From Seminavis robusta (lineage: Eukaryota > Bacillariophyta > Bacillariophyceae > Naviculales > Naviculaceae), in NCBI GenBank assembly GCA_903772945.1, contig CAICTM010000303.1, positions 1 through 64,000 of the forward strand: 64,000 nt of DNA, given 5' to 3'. Made by a program: the position numbers and the translations under genes. Positions 47,018-58,754 of the stretch are shown here, in pieces (position 1 is the first letter of the stretch; the number at the start of each line of letters is the position of its first letter). Below the pieces are notes generated by a model, which made no database searches, had not been told where the DNA came from, and saw nothing but the letters and a program-made list of their open reading frames with translations.

Positions 47018-49991
47018 ATGCACAAAATGGATCAGTTCCAAGATGATTTGAACGACTCTTATAACTCTAACATATCCCACGAGGAGGAAGCAGTATCTGT
47101 GGTTATTGGCATGACAGAAGAAGACCGTGATGAACAAGAACAGAAGAAGCAAAATGAAGAGTTGCTCCACATTGTCAGGACCGAAAACCAGGCAGTTTTC
47201 TGTCTTCGAAGGACACTCCTCGTGTGCCTTCTCGTCTCTGCCATAGCTTGTGCCTTGCTCGTGTTCCTGTACAGCTCCAATGAGGAACAGGAAGCATACA
47301 ATGAACAGTTCGACTCTGACGCACAGAAGCTCTTTGATTCCATTGGTACAAACTTTGACCTGACCATGGGGACAGCGGATGCTTTCATGTTCCAAATCAT
47401 CTCGCAGGCAAAGTCTACCAACACAGTTTGGCCTTATGTCACGATCCCTGATCTTCCTCAGAAAAGTGCCAAACTCATCAGCCAGACGGACTCCATCTAC
47501 ATGGCCTTTTATCCACTCATCACTGGGGAGAAGCGACAAGCGTGGGAGAACTTCACCAGGGACAACGATGGCTGGGTGCAAGACTCCCTCAGAGTCCAAG
47601 CCAGAAACCCAAACTTCCATGGGCCTGTCCTGGAAAACTACAACTACACTGTTAGTCATGTCATCTGGAAAAATGATGGACCAGAAAGCTATGAGAATGA
47701 GGGACCCTTTTTGCCTTCCTGGATGGGATCTCCTGTCATTCCCTCCATTTATTGTAAGTCAAAGTGTACAAAGAGGACAGAGTACCTTTGGATGCTTCTG
47801 CATACCCAGCAATTGACATGTCCACTAACCAAATTCAACTGACCCTAACGTATGTATTTCCTCAGACCCCTACAACTGGAACTCCCTTGCGTATGAGGCA
47901 TTCTCCAAAGGGCTAGTAACCGGCATGGAAACATTATCTGTGGTGGTTACTGCAGTAGCCAACCATGCCGATCCCAATGATCCTGTAGCTGTTGCCCAAG
48001 CTGCCACAAGTTCTGATTGGGCCATTCCCTATCTTGATAGCAATGAAGACACCAATGAGCCCTTTGCTGACATGTACTACCCGGTGATTGACTCCATTGA
48101 TGATGTACAAATCAAGACTACTGATCAAACCGAGGCACTGGGGTCAGTGGGTTTCACTTTCTACTGGAGGCATGTACTGAAGGGCTCTCTGCCTCACAAA
48201 TCACAAGGAGTCATTATTGTGTTTCACAATGACTGTGGTGACCAAGTCTTTACATACCAGATTGACGGGAAGGAGCCCACCTTCCTTGGGTTTGAAGACC
48301 TTCATGACCCCCAGTACGACAATAAGGCTATGACCCGCAATCTTAATCAACTCATCAACGTGAATGGCATCTACTCTGGACTACCTATGAACGATGAGTT
48401 CTGTCCCTACACACTCACCATCTATCCATCCTCCACCATGAAAGACATGTTTGTGACAAAAGACCCAGTCATCTATGCCATTGCTGTCACTGTGATCTTC
48501 CTCTTCACCACTCTGACATTTATATCCTATGATTGGTTTGTAAATCGACGTCAGAATCTCATCAAGAAGAGGGCTCTAGCTTCTGGAGAGATTGTGGCTT
48601 CTCTTTTCCCAGAGCAAGTTCGTAATCAACTCTATCAAGACAAGGCAGGAAAGGATGGTCGTAACTCTAGAAACCCTTTTGGAGAGTCACGATCCTTGCT
48701 CGCGACTTCCAATCTTGGGAAAAATTCAAGCAACAGGGGAGGAAATGGCAGTCCCAATGCACACCTCTACAAAGATACCTCCATCTTCTTTGCTGATTTA
48801 GTTGGTAAGTCTACTGGCTTGACACTGAAGCTTTGCTGGACTAAGCTGATTCTCAATGGTTGTCTTATGCATCTGAAGGATTCACCAGCTGGAGCAGCAC
48901 CCGGAAACCCGAAGAGGTCTTTGAGCTCCTTGAGACATTGTGTAAGGATTTGCCAGCTTGTTTGGCTTGTTCATAGCCATGTGCCGCCCCTGCCTCTCTA
49001 AACAATTCATGTGCTCACTTTGGCTATCACCACAACAGATGGAGAGTTTGACAAGATTGCCCGCAGACGCAATGTATTCAAAGGTACAGTAGCCTCTTGT
49101 GACCCATGACCTAAGCTTGATCAATGGACAGAACTTATCCATCCCGATTCCCTCTGTTCCTATCAGTTGAGACAATTGGGGATTGCTATGTTGCTGCCAC
49201 AGGAATCCCAGATCCCCAACCACAGCATGCCGTTATCATGGCAAAATTTGCTCAGGAATGCTTGGAGAAGATCCATGTTGTGACACAAGAACTAGCAGGG
49301 AAGCTAGGAGAGGACACCATGGACTTGGCCATGCGTGTGGGAGTTAACAGTGGCAGCACTACAGCAGGTGTTCTTAGAGGAGAGAAGGGTCGATTTCAGC
49401 TTTTTGGTGATACTGGTATGGAACTTTGTCTCCCCAGCTCTTCACAGAATCCTTATTTTTCACACAGCTGACCTCAATTCCTGCCTTTTGTGCAACACAG
49501 TCAACACAGCTGCAAGAATGGAAAGCAATGGAGTCAAGAATAGGATCCAGGTCTCTCAGGTATGCCGGCGATGTCTCACTGTCTTCATAGCAGACCATAG
49601 TCTTCTGAGCCAACTAACTCATGCTTGCAATAATACACTCAACTCCATAGGCCACTGCAGATGAACTGATCAAGGCTGGGAAGGGTGGTTGGTTAATCCC
49701 GCGAAAGGAATCAGTCGTGGCAAAAGGTATGTGTCACTTTTGTGTAGTTGACATGATGTTGACAGTCAAGAGTCTGCTAACAGATCCTATCGTGCGTACT
49801 TTGGCTTGCACATTAAAGGCAAGGGTGAAATGAAAACCTACTTTGTCACGGTCAAACGGAGCAATAACACAGCATCAGTAGTGAGTGATCCCATCGGAGA
49901 TAGCTCTTCTGCAATGGGTCGGCTCCGGAACAGGAGTAACCTTGATGACATCCCGAGCCTTCTTCCAATTGAGCACACTATTGAAGTGTAA
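47018..49991 (+). CDS. Receptor-type class III nucleotidyl (guanylate-like) cyclase
   Basis: Eight exons: 47018-47753, 47866-48804, 48879-48941, 49039-49083, 49167-49415, 49501-49559, 49651-49726 and 49819-49991; 779 residues, frame kept at all junctions. A cytoplasmic N-terminus leads to TM1 (about 66-85), an outside sensor region of about 360 residues, TM2 (about 447-470) and a cyclase domain (about 545-750). The domain carries FFADLVGFT and VETIGDCY (the two metal-binding Asp), RVGVNSG, and FGDTVNTAARMES (the Asn/Arg that act in catalysis). The purine-selecting positions are Glu (VETIGD), as in guanylate cyclases, and Gln (FQLFGD) where those have Cys. It should make cGMP or cAMP from the nucleoside triphosphate upon an outside signal. 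There is no fused phosphodiesterase before the TAA. The sensor family was not identified. Confidence 0.92.
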
Positions 49992-50440
49992 GCATTGAGC
50001 AGCGTGGATGCATGACTAAAAGCCTGGTAGGCTCCGGGGAACACCTTGCAGTTTCCTTATACATACAGTTTCATGGTTTTTAAAAGTGTTCCATTACATG
50101 GCTTCAGGTGCTTCTAGATAGCTCAGCGGGAAAGGGAAGCAGTCCCGAAAGCATAAAAGTCCAGTTGCAATATTTCTTGAGCCACACACCCTCTCAGCGA
50201 AGATTGGAATCAATAAGCGCTGCACCTGCCACAGGCCAAGCCAGGTGCTCTACCACCTGTTGTATGATGCAGGATTCTCAGTGTTCAGCTTCCAATGATT
50301 GAGCGAGAACAAGGCTAGGACAAGAAGGACGACACTTCTTGCTACCTCCGCCTCGGAACATGTCGCATCTTCGGGTATCACACCTGGGCCTTCTTCGCTT
50401 AGGTCTCAACAAATACACTGGCACGTACGGGCCAGTGCCT
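49992..50440. other. Convergent intergenic region
   Basis: 449 bp between the cyclase stop (+) and the stop of the next gene (-). Nothing recognisable. Confidence 0.6.
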
Positions 50441-51226
50441 CTAGCCTTGGGTGGGAAGTGAAGCTGTCTCACAGCTTTCATATGATGCTTCCAGAGAGGC
50501 CGTAGCACCTTGTCCAGCTTCAAGCGCGGCCTTGCCAGAGATGCAACTCTCTGACTGTCGCCTTGCCGCATAGTCAAAGGTCAACATGACGTCATAGTTT
50601 TTGCAAGTAGAAGAAAACCACTTGCTTGGTGGGGCCTCGACTCCGTACGCGTCATCTTGCCAATCATCGAGTTCCGTGACACTCGAAGAGAGATAGTCTC
50701 CGCTGCCCGCTTGTTCCCATTCAACAGTATCTTTCTTGATCGCCGTGCTTCCACCATTTGGGACATAGCAATAATATCTACCTCCCCAAGTATAGGATTG
50801 ATCACTCCAACCACATCCCTTTCCGTCGGGCCAGTGAGGACGACCATTGAGGTGCAGAATTACTTCGGCCCAGGGGCCCAATTTATCAATCCATCTACCA
50901 CCTGCTATGTTGATACGCTTGATTCGAACAAGCTTATCATAACAGTTCCCATCAACCATATTCTCCACCTCAGACTCGCTCTTCTTGTTGTCCTCATCAT
51001 CCTCGTCGTCCTCATTCTCATTCTCATCCTCATCCTCATCCAATCCACGAAGACCCTTGTGAAAATTGGATCCTTTTGGAAGCAGTTTCATGCAGGGTCT
51101 TCTCCACGGCGGCAAAACCAGGCTTCTGCTGTCCCAGTTCTTTGGAAGTGATGCCTCCCAAAGTCATTTCAACAGCAGCAAAACTACAGCAAGGAAAAGG
51201 CAGGTGAAGATGCTGAAGCACTTCAT
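50441..51226 (-). CDS. Small secreted acidic protein, unrecognised
   Basis: Two exons, 51226-51188 and 51055-50441, joined across a 132-nt intron (gtagtt...ttttcacaag), give 217 residues. Without the intron an in-frame stop follows the hydrophobic start. The first 13 residues (MKCFSIFTCLFLA) would be a short signal peptide, then GLRGL and a run of about 25 acidic residues (DEDEDENENEDD). The rest is a Trp/Tyr/Gly-rich globular domain (GPWAEVILHLNGRP, GCGWSDQSYTWGGRYYCY) with six Cys that could form disulfides. It ends SLPTQG. I do not recognise the fold; carbohydrate binding is a guess from the aromatic content only. The exon-1 model is less certain than exon 2. Confidence 0.65.
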
Positions 51227-51775
51227 GGTGGACATGTCTGAGTGTTCCGATACCGTGCCAGAAAGGAAATTTCGGAACGATGATGGCACCATGGCAACAA
51301 AGCAAAGCAGCAAGGCAGCATGAGACAGAGCTCCAAAGACTGGCACATGATTGCATATCTATTATAGGTTTACCTTCAAATCAATTGACTAACTTGGTCG
51401 CCATATGCACGGCTGTTTCACCGAAGCCCGACTTAGATTGTGATCAATCAGTTGTCTAGTAGGATCCATGGCCGACTTTGATCAACGTAACGGTATCTTG
51501 GCGGGGAAACGGAGAACCGCACGGTGTTCTTGCCACGTTCTGCCATAATGCCACTTTTGGCCGTACCCTTATATCCCGAGCCGCACACTAAATCTCCAAA
51601 GACACCTCTACCCGCCTGTACTGTACCTTTGCCTTGCCAAGAGCCAAGACGACGAGACACGGCTACGACCAGCCTGCATGCTGTACGATACATTCTTCGT
51701 TGCTTTGGTCACAAAAACCCAAACAAGGGAAAAAGCGAGCTGCATTCAATTCATTTGACAGGCAAACAAGCAAAC

Positions 51776-51889
51776 ATGAAGTTGTTGTACATTGCTTATT
51801 ATTGGTGGGTCTTGGCAAGTGCACCCATTGCATTAGGAAAGGATGATGGACATGTTCGTGACTTAAAAAAAAAAAAACTGAACGTCTAA
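51776..51889 (+). CDS. Possible 37-residue secreted peptide or first-exon remnant
   Basis: The ATG is followed by a plausible signal peptide (MKLLYIAYYWWVLASAPIALG) and a basic end (RDLKKKKLNV). A run of 13 A inside the coding part (about 51865-51877) could mark slippage or a retro-insertion. It is too short to be firm and could be the start of a decayed gene. Confidence 0.3.
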   Translation: MKLLYIAYYWWVLASAPIALGKDDGHVRDLKKKKLNV

Positions 51890-53159
51890 TAACGGAGTCA
51901 GACGAGATGTGCTTGAGGACGACCCACGAGCGGAGGCCCGGGTATTTCGCCTTCTCTGTTCCTTCTCGTAACTGATGCTCAAAACTGTGAGGCAGGTTGC
52001 CTCGGAAAATAAGATTGCATCGCGAACTGCCTGCAAGATCGTCGGCATTTCCGAGAAGCTGCAGCGAACGACGGTAGCAGCGATGATACATGTAGTGATT
52101 CATCGGATGAGGAAAATTGAGAGGTGACTGCAGTGGTTGCCCCCCCCCCCCACCAGGCTTACGAAAGGAAGCCTAGGACAACTCGGAGCCTTGGTTGTTT
52201 GGTTGGTTGGTTGCAACATACCTATTACCAGCACCGTACAGGTGAAGCGTGGCTCATACCGTACGGTAACGAAATGGTTGAATAAATCTACTTGTGAATG
52301 AGTCACTCGACTTTGCCATTGTACCGGTAGCAGTTCTTCGCCGTAAGGACCAAAACGGTGCATTTCCCAGGTGTCTTGCCCACAAAGTTAAGCTATGTAT
52401 GACCAGCATGGCTTCTTTGCCATGGCAACCGGAAAATTAGTAGCTGGCTTGTCGACTCTCTTTCCAACCTACCGGTACATGCACATTCTTTGACCCTGCG
52501 ACTACATGTACCCTGGCGGTACGAGAGTGTTGATTATGTGGCGCCAACTGGAGTCTGGATTGAATCGATTTTGCCATTCCCTGCTCCTTTAGAAGCTTGG
52601 CCCAACGATGTTTGGCTGTTCCTTGGGTTGGAAATCGTACGAAAGAGGACCAAGTCGGCCGAGTACCTGCAGGAAAAAGGGTACCGGTACCGACGTACCG
52701 ACACAGGAATCACCACCAGAACACCGGGAAATAAGTAGTGTGTAAAAATTGTGGTGTAGCTTCCTCTTGTTTCCTCTTCAATCAATGACTCGACTTGACG
52801 ACGTCCGGCCGATCTGTTCAGGCTGTTGGTAGGACTTTCCTGGGCCGTCCATAGTTGACAAGGAGGCATGAATCCGATGTGAGGATTGATTTCAATGACT
52901 CGACGACGATAGATCCGTTCAGGCTGCTATTAGCGATCGTTCGAAAAAGGGCAGAGGCTTGAGTGAGGCTTGGGTATACATTGTGTTGGTGTAGTATGCG
53001 AGGCTGCTTCCAGAGGAGGAGCCATATCTTCTCGTGCCCTCGCAAACTCCCATGGCAAACAAAAAAAGCACTTCAGCCAACTTGTCTTGAAAGTTAGCTG
53101 GAGAACTGGGAAAGATAACCACCACGGTCTTTTAAAAGTGAACGAGCTGAAAGCTTCCT

Positions 53160-53230
53160 ACTAGCTAGCTAGACTAGCTAGCTAGCTAGCTACATGTATT
53201 AAGAGTCTAGACTAGCTGGCTGGCTAGCTA
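53160..53230. repeat. (CTAG) microsatellite
   Basis: Runs of ctagctag and ggctggctag, self-complementary, with an acatgtatt interruption. Confidence 0.9.
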
Positions 53231-54098
53231 GTGGGCCCTCCGGGAGATCTTAACTTGTAGAGAGAGCAACAGTTACATGTACATGTACTGATTCAGCAAT
53301 AACCTCCATCACAAGTTGGATGATACCGTCCTATAGTACTGGTACCGGTACTAGTATTTTTAAATAAGTACGTGTTGAAGTGCTGTCACGTATGTTAGTC
53401 ACTCGTACCTCTCTCCCGAGCTCTCCCGCTTGCATATGTGCGTCATTCAGCTGTCATTCTGTCTTCCACAGATGACTTTGGAGGGGTTACACGTGTCCAA
53501 TTTCTGTGAACATAATTACAATCTTGACACCACGCGTCGCATCACGGCGGTTACAAGCCACCGTGTTGAGAGATCTAACCAAAGAGGAAGTCGATTTTTG
53601 ACTGTGGAACCTGGTGCGTCGGATGACCCCCTTGCCTCAATTTTTTCATTTTTAAAGAAAATGATCTGGTTGGAAATTTTCGAAAACCAACAAACTTCTG
53701 CGCAAAGGATTTCCACTATTTCCACCTGGATTCAGAAATTTCCTTTCAGAATCCCAAACCATCCTCCTCGCTCACCGGCTGCAGGTGGCTAATAAACTGA
53801 AAACGTCGAAAGTCAAAAGCATGACACATAGATATGTACCAGCCTCGACTCGCTTGGATACCTGGGTGTTAGCACCCACCTGGTTGAAGGATCGTATTGC
53901 GCCCTTGGTTGACTGGCAACTTGAAAGATCTCAAATCAAACTTCCCACGGCGTTGTTCACCGTTGCCTCACAAAACTTGCCTCATTATTTCCCAGACAGG
54001 AAAGGGAAATTCAATCGGAAAGAAAGCCCCGTCCCCGAGACAGCTTTGTCCGATTCGACGTTTTTTGTGCTAGCAACCTTGCTCTTGTTTTCGAAACA

Positions 54099-57000
54099 AT
54101 GAAGTTCCTACCCCAAGTTACTCGCTTTCTGATCTCGTCTCTGGCCATTGCCAATTTGGCAAAGGTACGTCGAATGCTTCTAAAACATCTTTGTAACGGA
54201 TGGGGTCCCAATGGATGGATCAACACTGTGTCGCAGCCGAAGCCTTGCTTCTGTCTTGGTCCACCACATTGCTCTTGCTCGATTCTCATGGGCGCGAATT
54301 CTTCTTCTCGTCACTACTTATAGGCATCGTTTGACAAAACCCATGAAGTTGGGAACGATTTGGACGACTGGACTACTGACACTCTCGTCGCTGACCCTGG
54401 TCCTCAACTCGTACACACTCGTCTTGGTGCACCCAAGAGTGTTAATGTCTCCAGAAAGCTCGAGGATGAGGATAGCGATGACAGTGAAGAGGATGCTTCG
54501 GATTCTTCTGATGATAATGACAGTATGAAAGACCAAATTCTTGAGCTGATGAAGGAAGTAATGCCTGGACAGGTATGAAGTCAATGGCATTGACAAACCA
54601 AACTTTGCAGCCAGGTTCTCATTTTCATTTTTGAACGCCACTCCCCTGCAGGTAGCGAACATTGACCAAGTTATGAAGCAGTATGAAGGAAAAGAAGAGA
54701 GTCTGTTGAAGAGATTGGAGACAATGAAAGCCAACGCAGATGCTGCGAACGGCCAGTCGGGTAGCTCAGGTCAGTCTGGTGGCTCAAGTCAGTCGACTGA
54801 GGAGGAAGATTCCAGTTCTTCCGGTGATTCTGCCGATCTGAAAGATCAGATTCTGGAGCTGATGAAAGACGTAATTCCCCATGAGGTATGGAAGCTATGG
54901 CAGCGACGAGCAAACTCTCTGGCATAATTGGCATGGGTATCTCATTTGATTATTGAACATTGCACCTCATGGCAGGCAGCAAACATTGACAAATGGATGG
55001 GAATGTATAAAGGAAGAGAAGAATCGTTTTTGAAGTCCTTGCAGACAATGAAAGAACAGAGAGATGCACAAAAGGCAGCGCAACAAGGTGGGTCTGGTGG
55101 AGGTCAGTCTGGTGGTGGCCAATCTGCTGGCGGAGGTCAGTCTGGTGGTGGCCAATCTGCTGGTGGAGGTCAGCCTGATGGTGGCCAATATGCTGGTGGA
55201 GGTCAGCCTGGTGGTGGCCAGTATCCGGGTGGTCAGCCTGGTGGTTATCCTGCTGGTGGAGCAAGGAAAAAGCCCAAGCCCAGACCCTTTACTGAGCAAA
55301 CTCCCTTCCAGGACTGTACGATGTCCCAGATGGGTATAATCCCAGACGAATTTGATGAAATGGGTAATTGCTACCCAGATTTGAGCATGCCACTTACTCT
55401 AATGGACGCACTAATGGGTGGATTGACAGATCTGGGCGGAGACGACCTCACGGTGGATAAGATCGTTGATGAGGCATTCCAGCCAATCTTTGAACTTTTG
55501 AGAGACCTTGCACCATTTGGAGAAGACCTCACTGAGGCAGCAATTGCTGTGATTCAAAAGGGTCTTGATGATGTGAGCAGTGTTACATCAGACCTTGCTG
55601 ATCAGGCGGTCAGTGCAGTGGAAGATGTAGTGGAAGATGTAAAAGAGGAAACCATTGGAGATACCCTTGAAGACATGGAAGGCATCCTTGAAAAGGGCAA
55701 AAATCCTCAAGCCCCCCCTGGAGCTCCCCCTGGAGCAGCTACAGGTGCAGAAAGTAACGCAAGTGGTATGGGATTTGATGCTCAGTTCTGCGCTGGAGAT
55801 TTTGTTGGCAAAAGAATTTTTTCACCAGATGCGGCCATGGGTGAAATTATGATCCCCATTTGCACTAAATTGCCTTTGAAGACCAAGAATGGGGAAGAAT
55901 GGAGTATTTTTGCAGGTGACGTCAACCTTCCGGCTGATGTTGATGCTGAGGTGTGCGGTGGACAAGGAAAACACCGTCGAATGTCCTTTTGCCTTGCTGT
56001 TTCCACTTGCCATGTCCTACCTTCAATTGCCTTCATTTTTGATGAGGAGACAACAAAATGCCTCACTGCTCGCTTGGAAGAGACTGTAAATGGCATTTCC
56101 AGCCTTCTAAACTCAGGAGAAGGCACTGACACCACTGTTGGTTTCACTCTGTCCAATGCTTTTTCGATGGACAGCGAAGTCTATGCTAACGGTGAGCACT
56201 TCAGCCACAAAGCCAGTCCAGAGCTCTATACCCAAACGTCCTCCAAGATTGATTCCAAGATGATCCTCCCTGAGCTTGATGGTTGGTTCACAATCACTGG
56301 AGATCTAAGGCAGGGAATTAACATCGTGAACCCCCTAGGACTACCTATCAGTGAAGATATCATTGACGGCACTCTTGACAACCTTGGCAAAATGGAACCA
56401 GAAGAGATTCTCAAGGTTTTTTCTTCAGTTGTGGTAACATACACAATGAACGGCAAATTCAACTTGAAGGTTGGCTTTGATAAAATGCCTGTGAGTCCAT
56501 TGTACTGACCAGTTCCAGTCAACTTTATTCATCCTTCCCATCTGATCTCACCACTGTCTTGCTTCTTCATTACACAGCTCATTGGCCACATGTTAAAGCC
56601 TATTGATATGCAATTTGAGGATGCTTCTATTTTAATCTCTTCCGGAAACAGTGAACTCACATTTGAAAACGGTGATACCACTGAAATCTTTCCAGGGTTC
56701 TCGACCTACATTGGTTTGAAAGGAAATGGCAAAGCCATCAGAAGTCTTGTTACACAGATCTTGATGTCTATGGATGGTATATTTGTGAGTTGACTTGCCT
56801 ATAGCTTGAACATGTATTGCTTGTCGAAGCTAACACAATACAATTAACTCATTGCTACTGATAGGATACAATGTTGGCAAATATGCCACTTGGCCCACTT
56901 TTTGAGAGCTCTGTTGATCTTGTCTCGGAAATTGGCACTGAATTCATCATGGACAAGCTGGAGTTCATGGCAGTTGATTCCTCCAAAGACTATGGGTTTG

Positions 57001-58754
57001 GTGTTCGAGCTGACGTTGAGAGTGCTGGGTTCAAGCTCAAGCTCCCCCTACGGCTGGGTCCGGGAGATGTCACTGATTTCGATCTGGACTGCAGCACTGA
57101 CTTTGAGAAATTCTATTGCGATCCACAAATTGGTGATATTTCAGCTTTCTTTGCAGCATTAGCAGAAGAGATTGCTGACGGGTCTCTTCTTATCTTGAAG
57201 AAACTTGCTGAAGACTTTGTCAAGGGTGCTGAAGAGGCAGGAAAGACTATTGCCATGGCTGTGGACAGGGCAGCTGCCAAAGCAGGTGAGGTCTTTGGTA
57301 AAGAGAACATGGAGCAAACATTAAAAGATGTCATGGAGGGCAAGCTCGATGTTGGGAAAGAGCTGGAGGAAATTGCCTCCATTGGGTATGCTGCAATGTC
57401 TGCACTTTGCAAGAGCGAAGATTGTCAGCCTGATGGAGAAGCCTGTATTGGTGACCCCACTGGCCTAAAAAAGAAACAAGGAACTTGCTGTTCGTGCTGC
57501 AATGATGAATCCAATTGGTGGAAAACAAATCTCAATCTTCCTGGTCAAGCCTGTGGACTCGAGCCCAAATGGGAGGTAAGAATTCTGTTGCATGAATTGA
57601 TTCACTGGTCATGCCATAATTATTCTGCTAACATCATGGTTGATGAATCATAGGATGGTAGCCCTTGTGTGATTGGAGTCACATGCCACATGTGCAAGAA
57701 TGGGGACAATTGGTGGGATAGTGTTCCTGATCTCCTGGGTTTGCCAGGTCAAGCCTGTGGTCCCAAGCCGTGTATTCCGGATGGAGATATGTGTGTCCAA
57801 TTGCTTTCTTGCCCCAATTGCTGCAGTCGAACAAACATGTTTGCAAAGTGTGGCAAACAAGGATGCTTAGGTGGGTTCACGAGTACCATTCATGCTTCAT
57901 TGATGTATGGTTCCTGACTGACACTTATTGTTGCATTTGGTGCATGTAGCTGATGGTACTATTTGCTTGCCTGGAACAACTTGTCTTGACTGTTGCAACC
58001 GTGATACCTGGTGGTTTTCCAAGGGAATTGGTGCTCAGGTTTGTGGAGCAGAACCCAAATGGAGTAGTACGTGTAGTCTGGATGTCAAAAATGTATATTT
58101 GACTTTGCCCTCTCTCAAACCAGAATTTGCTTGCCCGTACAAACAGATGGCACACCCTGTCTAAAAGGAATCAGTTGTCACATGTGCCAAAGTGGTACTA
58201 GCAGCATGTGGCTGAGCCCACCTGGGTCACTCATACCCCTTGAAGCATGTGGAAAAGAACCATGCTGGGGGGATGGCAAGATTTGTGTTAATGGTCTCAC
58301 TTGCAATCAGTGCTGCAATGATCACATGGAGTTTAAATGTGGAAAGAGTGGATGCTGGAAGGGTAAGTGTTGTGCAGCTTGCTGGCTGTGCATGCAGTTG
58401 GCCAACAATGTTGAACTCATGCTGGATTTCATGCTCTCCAAATATTAGATGGAACACCCTGCCTTTTTGGAAGCTGCAAGAACTGCTGTAATAGTAAAAA
58501 CAGTTGGTGGCATAGCAAAGTTGGAAATGCCTGTGGCATGGAGCCATGCTGGGGCCGTAAGAATTTGCTGTTCTTTTTGGGGGTTGGGACGTCATTGATT
58601 CATTGAACTAACCTACTGCTGCATTTTGCTTGCAACAGGTGGTAGGACATGTGGTCTCACGTGTGTGAGGTGCTGCCATGGTTGGAGCGTCCAGTGGGAA
58701 CGACGTGGTAGTGGCTGGTTCAAATACAGCGTACCCGTAAACAAATGCAACTAG
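54099..58754 (+). CDS. Secreted multi-domain protein with Cys-rich repeats
   Basis: Eleven exons: 54099-54164, 54324-54572, 54652-54885, 54976-56490, 56578-56784, 56865-57575, 57654-57870, 57950-58066, 58147-58362, 58449-58556 and 58639-58754; 1,251 residues, all GT-AG. Exon 1 is a signal peptide (MKFLPQVTRFLISSLAIANLA). Exons 2-4 repeat a helical unit (DQILELMKEVMP then ANIDxxMxxYxGxEES) with introns at the same place, a sign of exon duplication. Exon 4 then has a Gly/Gln/Ser repeat and a long helical/beta body. From exon 6 on there are repeats of the form DGxxCxxGxxCxxCC...W...ACGxEPxW with two-Cys and CC pairs, ending in VNKCN. These suggest a disulfide-rich extracellular repeat; I know of similar text in diatom proteins but no function. 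The paralog on the minus strand at 61135 matches exon for exon at the 3' end. Confidence 0.9.
54187..54243 (-). mobile_element. LINE 3'-end fragment inside intron 1
   Basis: These 57 bp inside the 159-nt first intron (54165-54323) match 2575-2631, the 3' end of the LINE, with 8 mismatches. Its orientation is antisense to the gene, and the match ends abruptly after gccgaagc. Confidence 0.65.
55095..55262 (+). repeat. Gly/Gln/Ser coding minisatellite
   Basis: Units of ggtggaggtcagtctggtgg and ggccaatctgct encode GGGQSGGGQSA-type repeats in frame within exon 4 of the gene at 54099. Likely variable in copy number between strains. Confidence 0.85.

Larger units (their letters stand above)
51227..54098. 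other. Intergenic
   Basis: 2.9 kb with no firmly supported gene. It has one small secreted-peptide-like ORF (51776-51889), a C run at about 52141, ACCGGT palindromes (52680, 53340) and a CTAGCTAG microsatellite (53160-53230). Confidence 0.6.
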
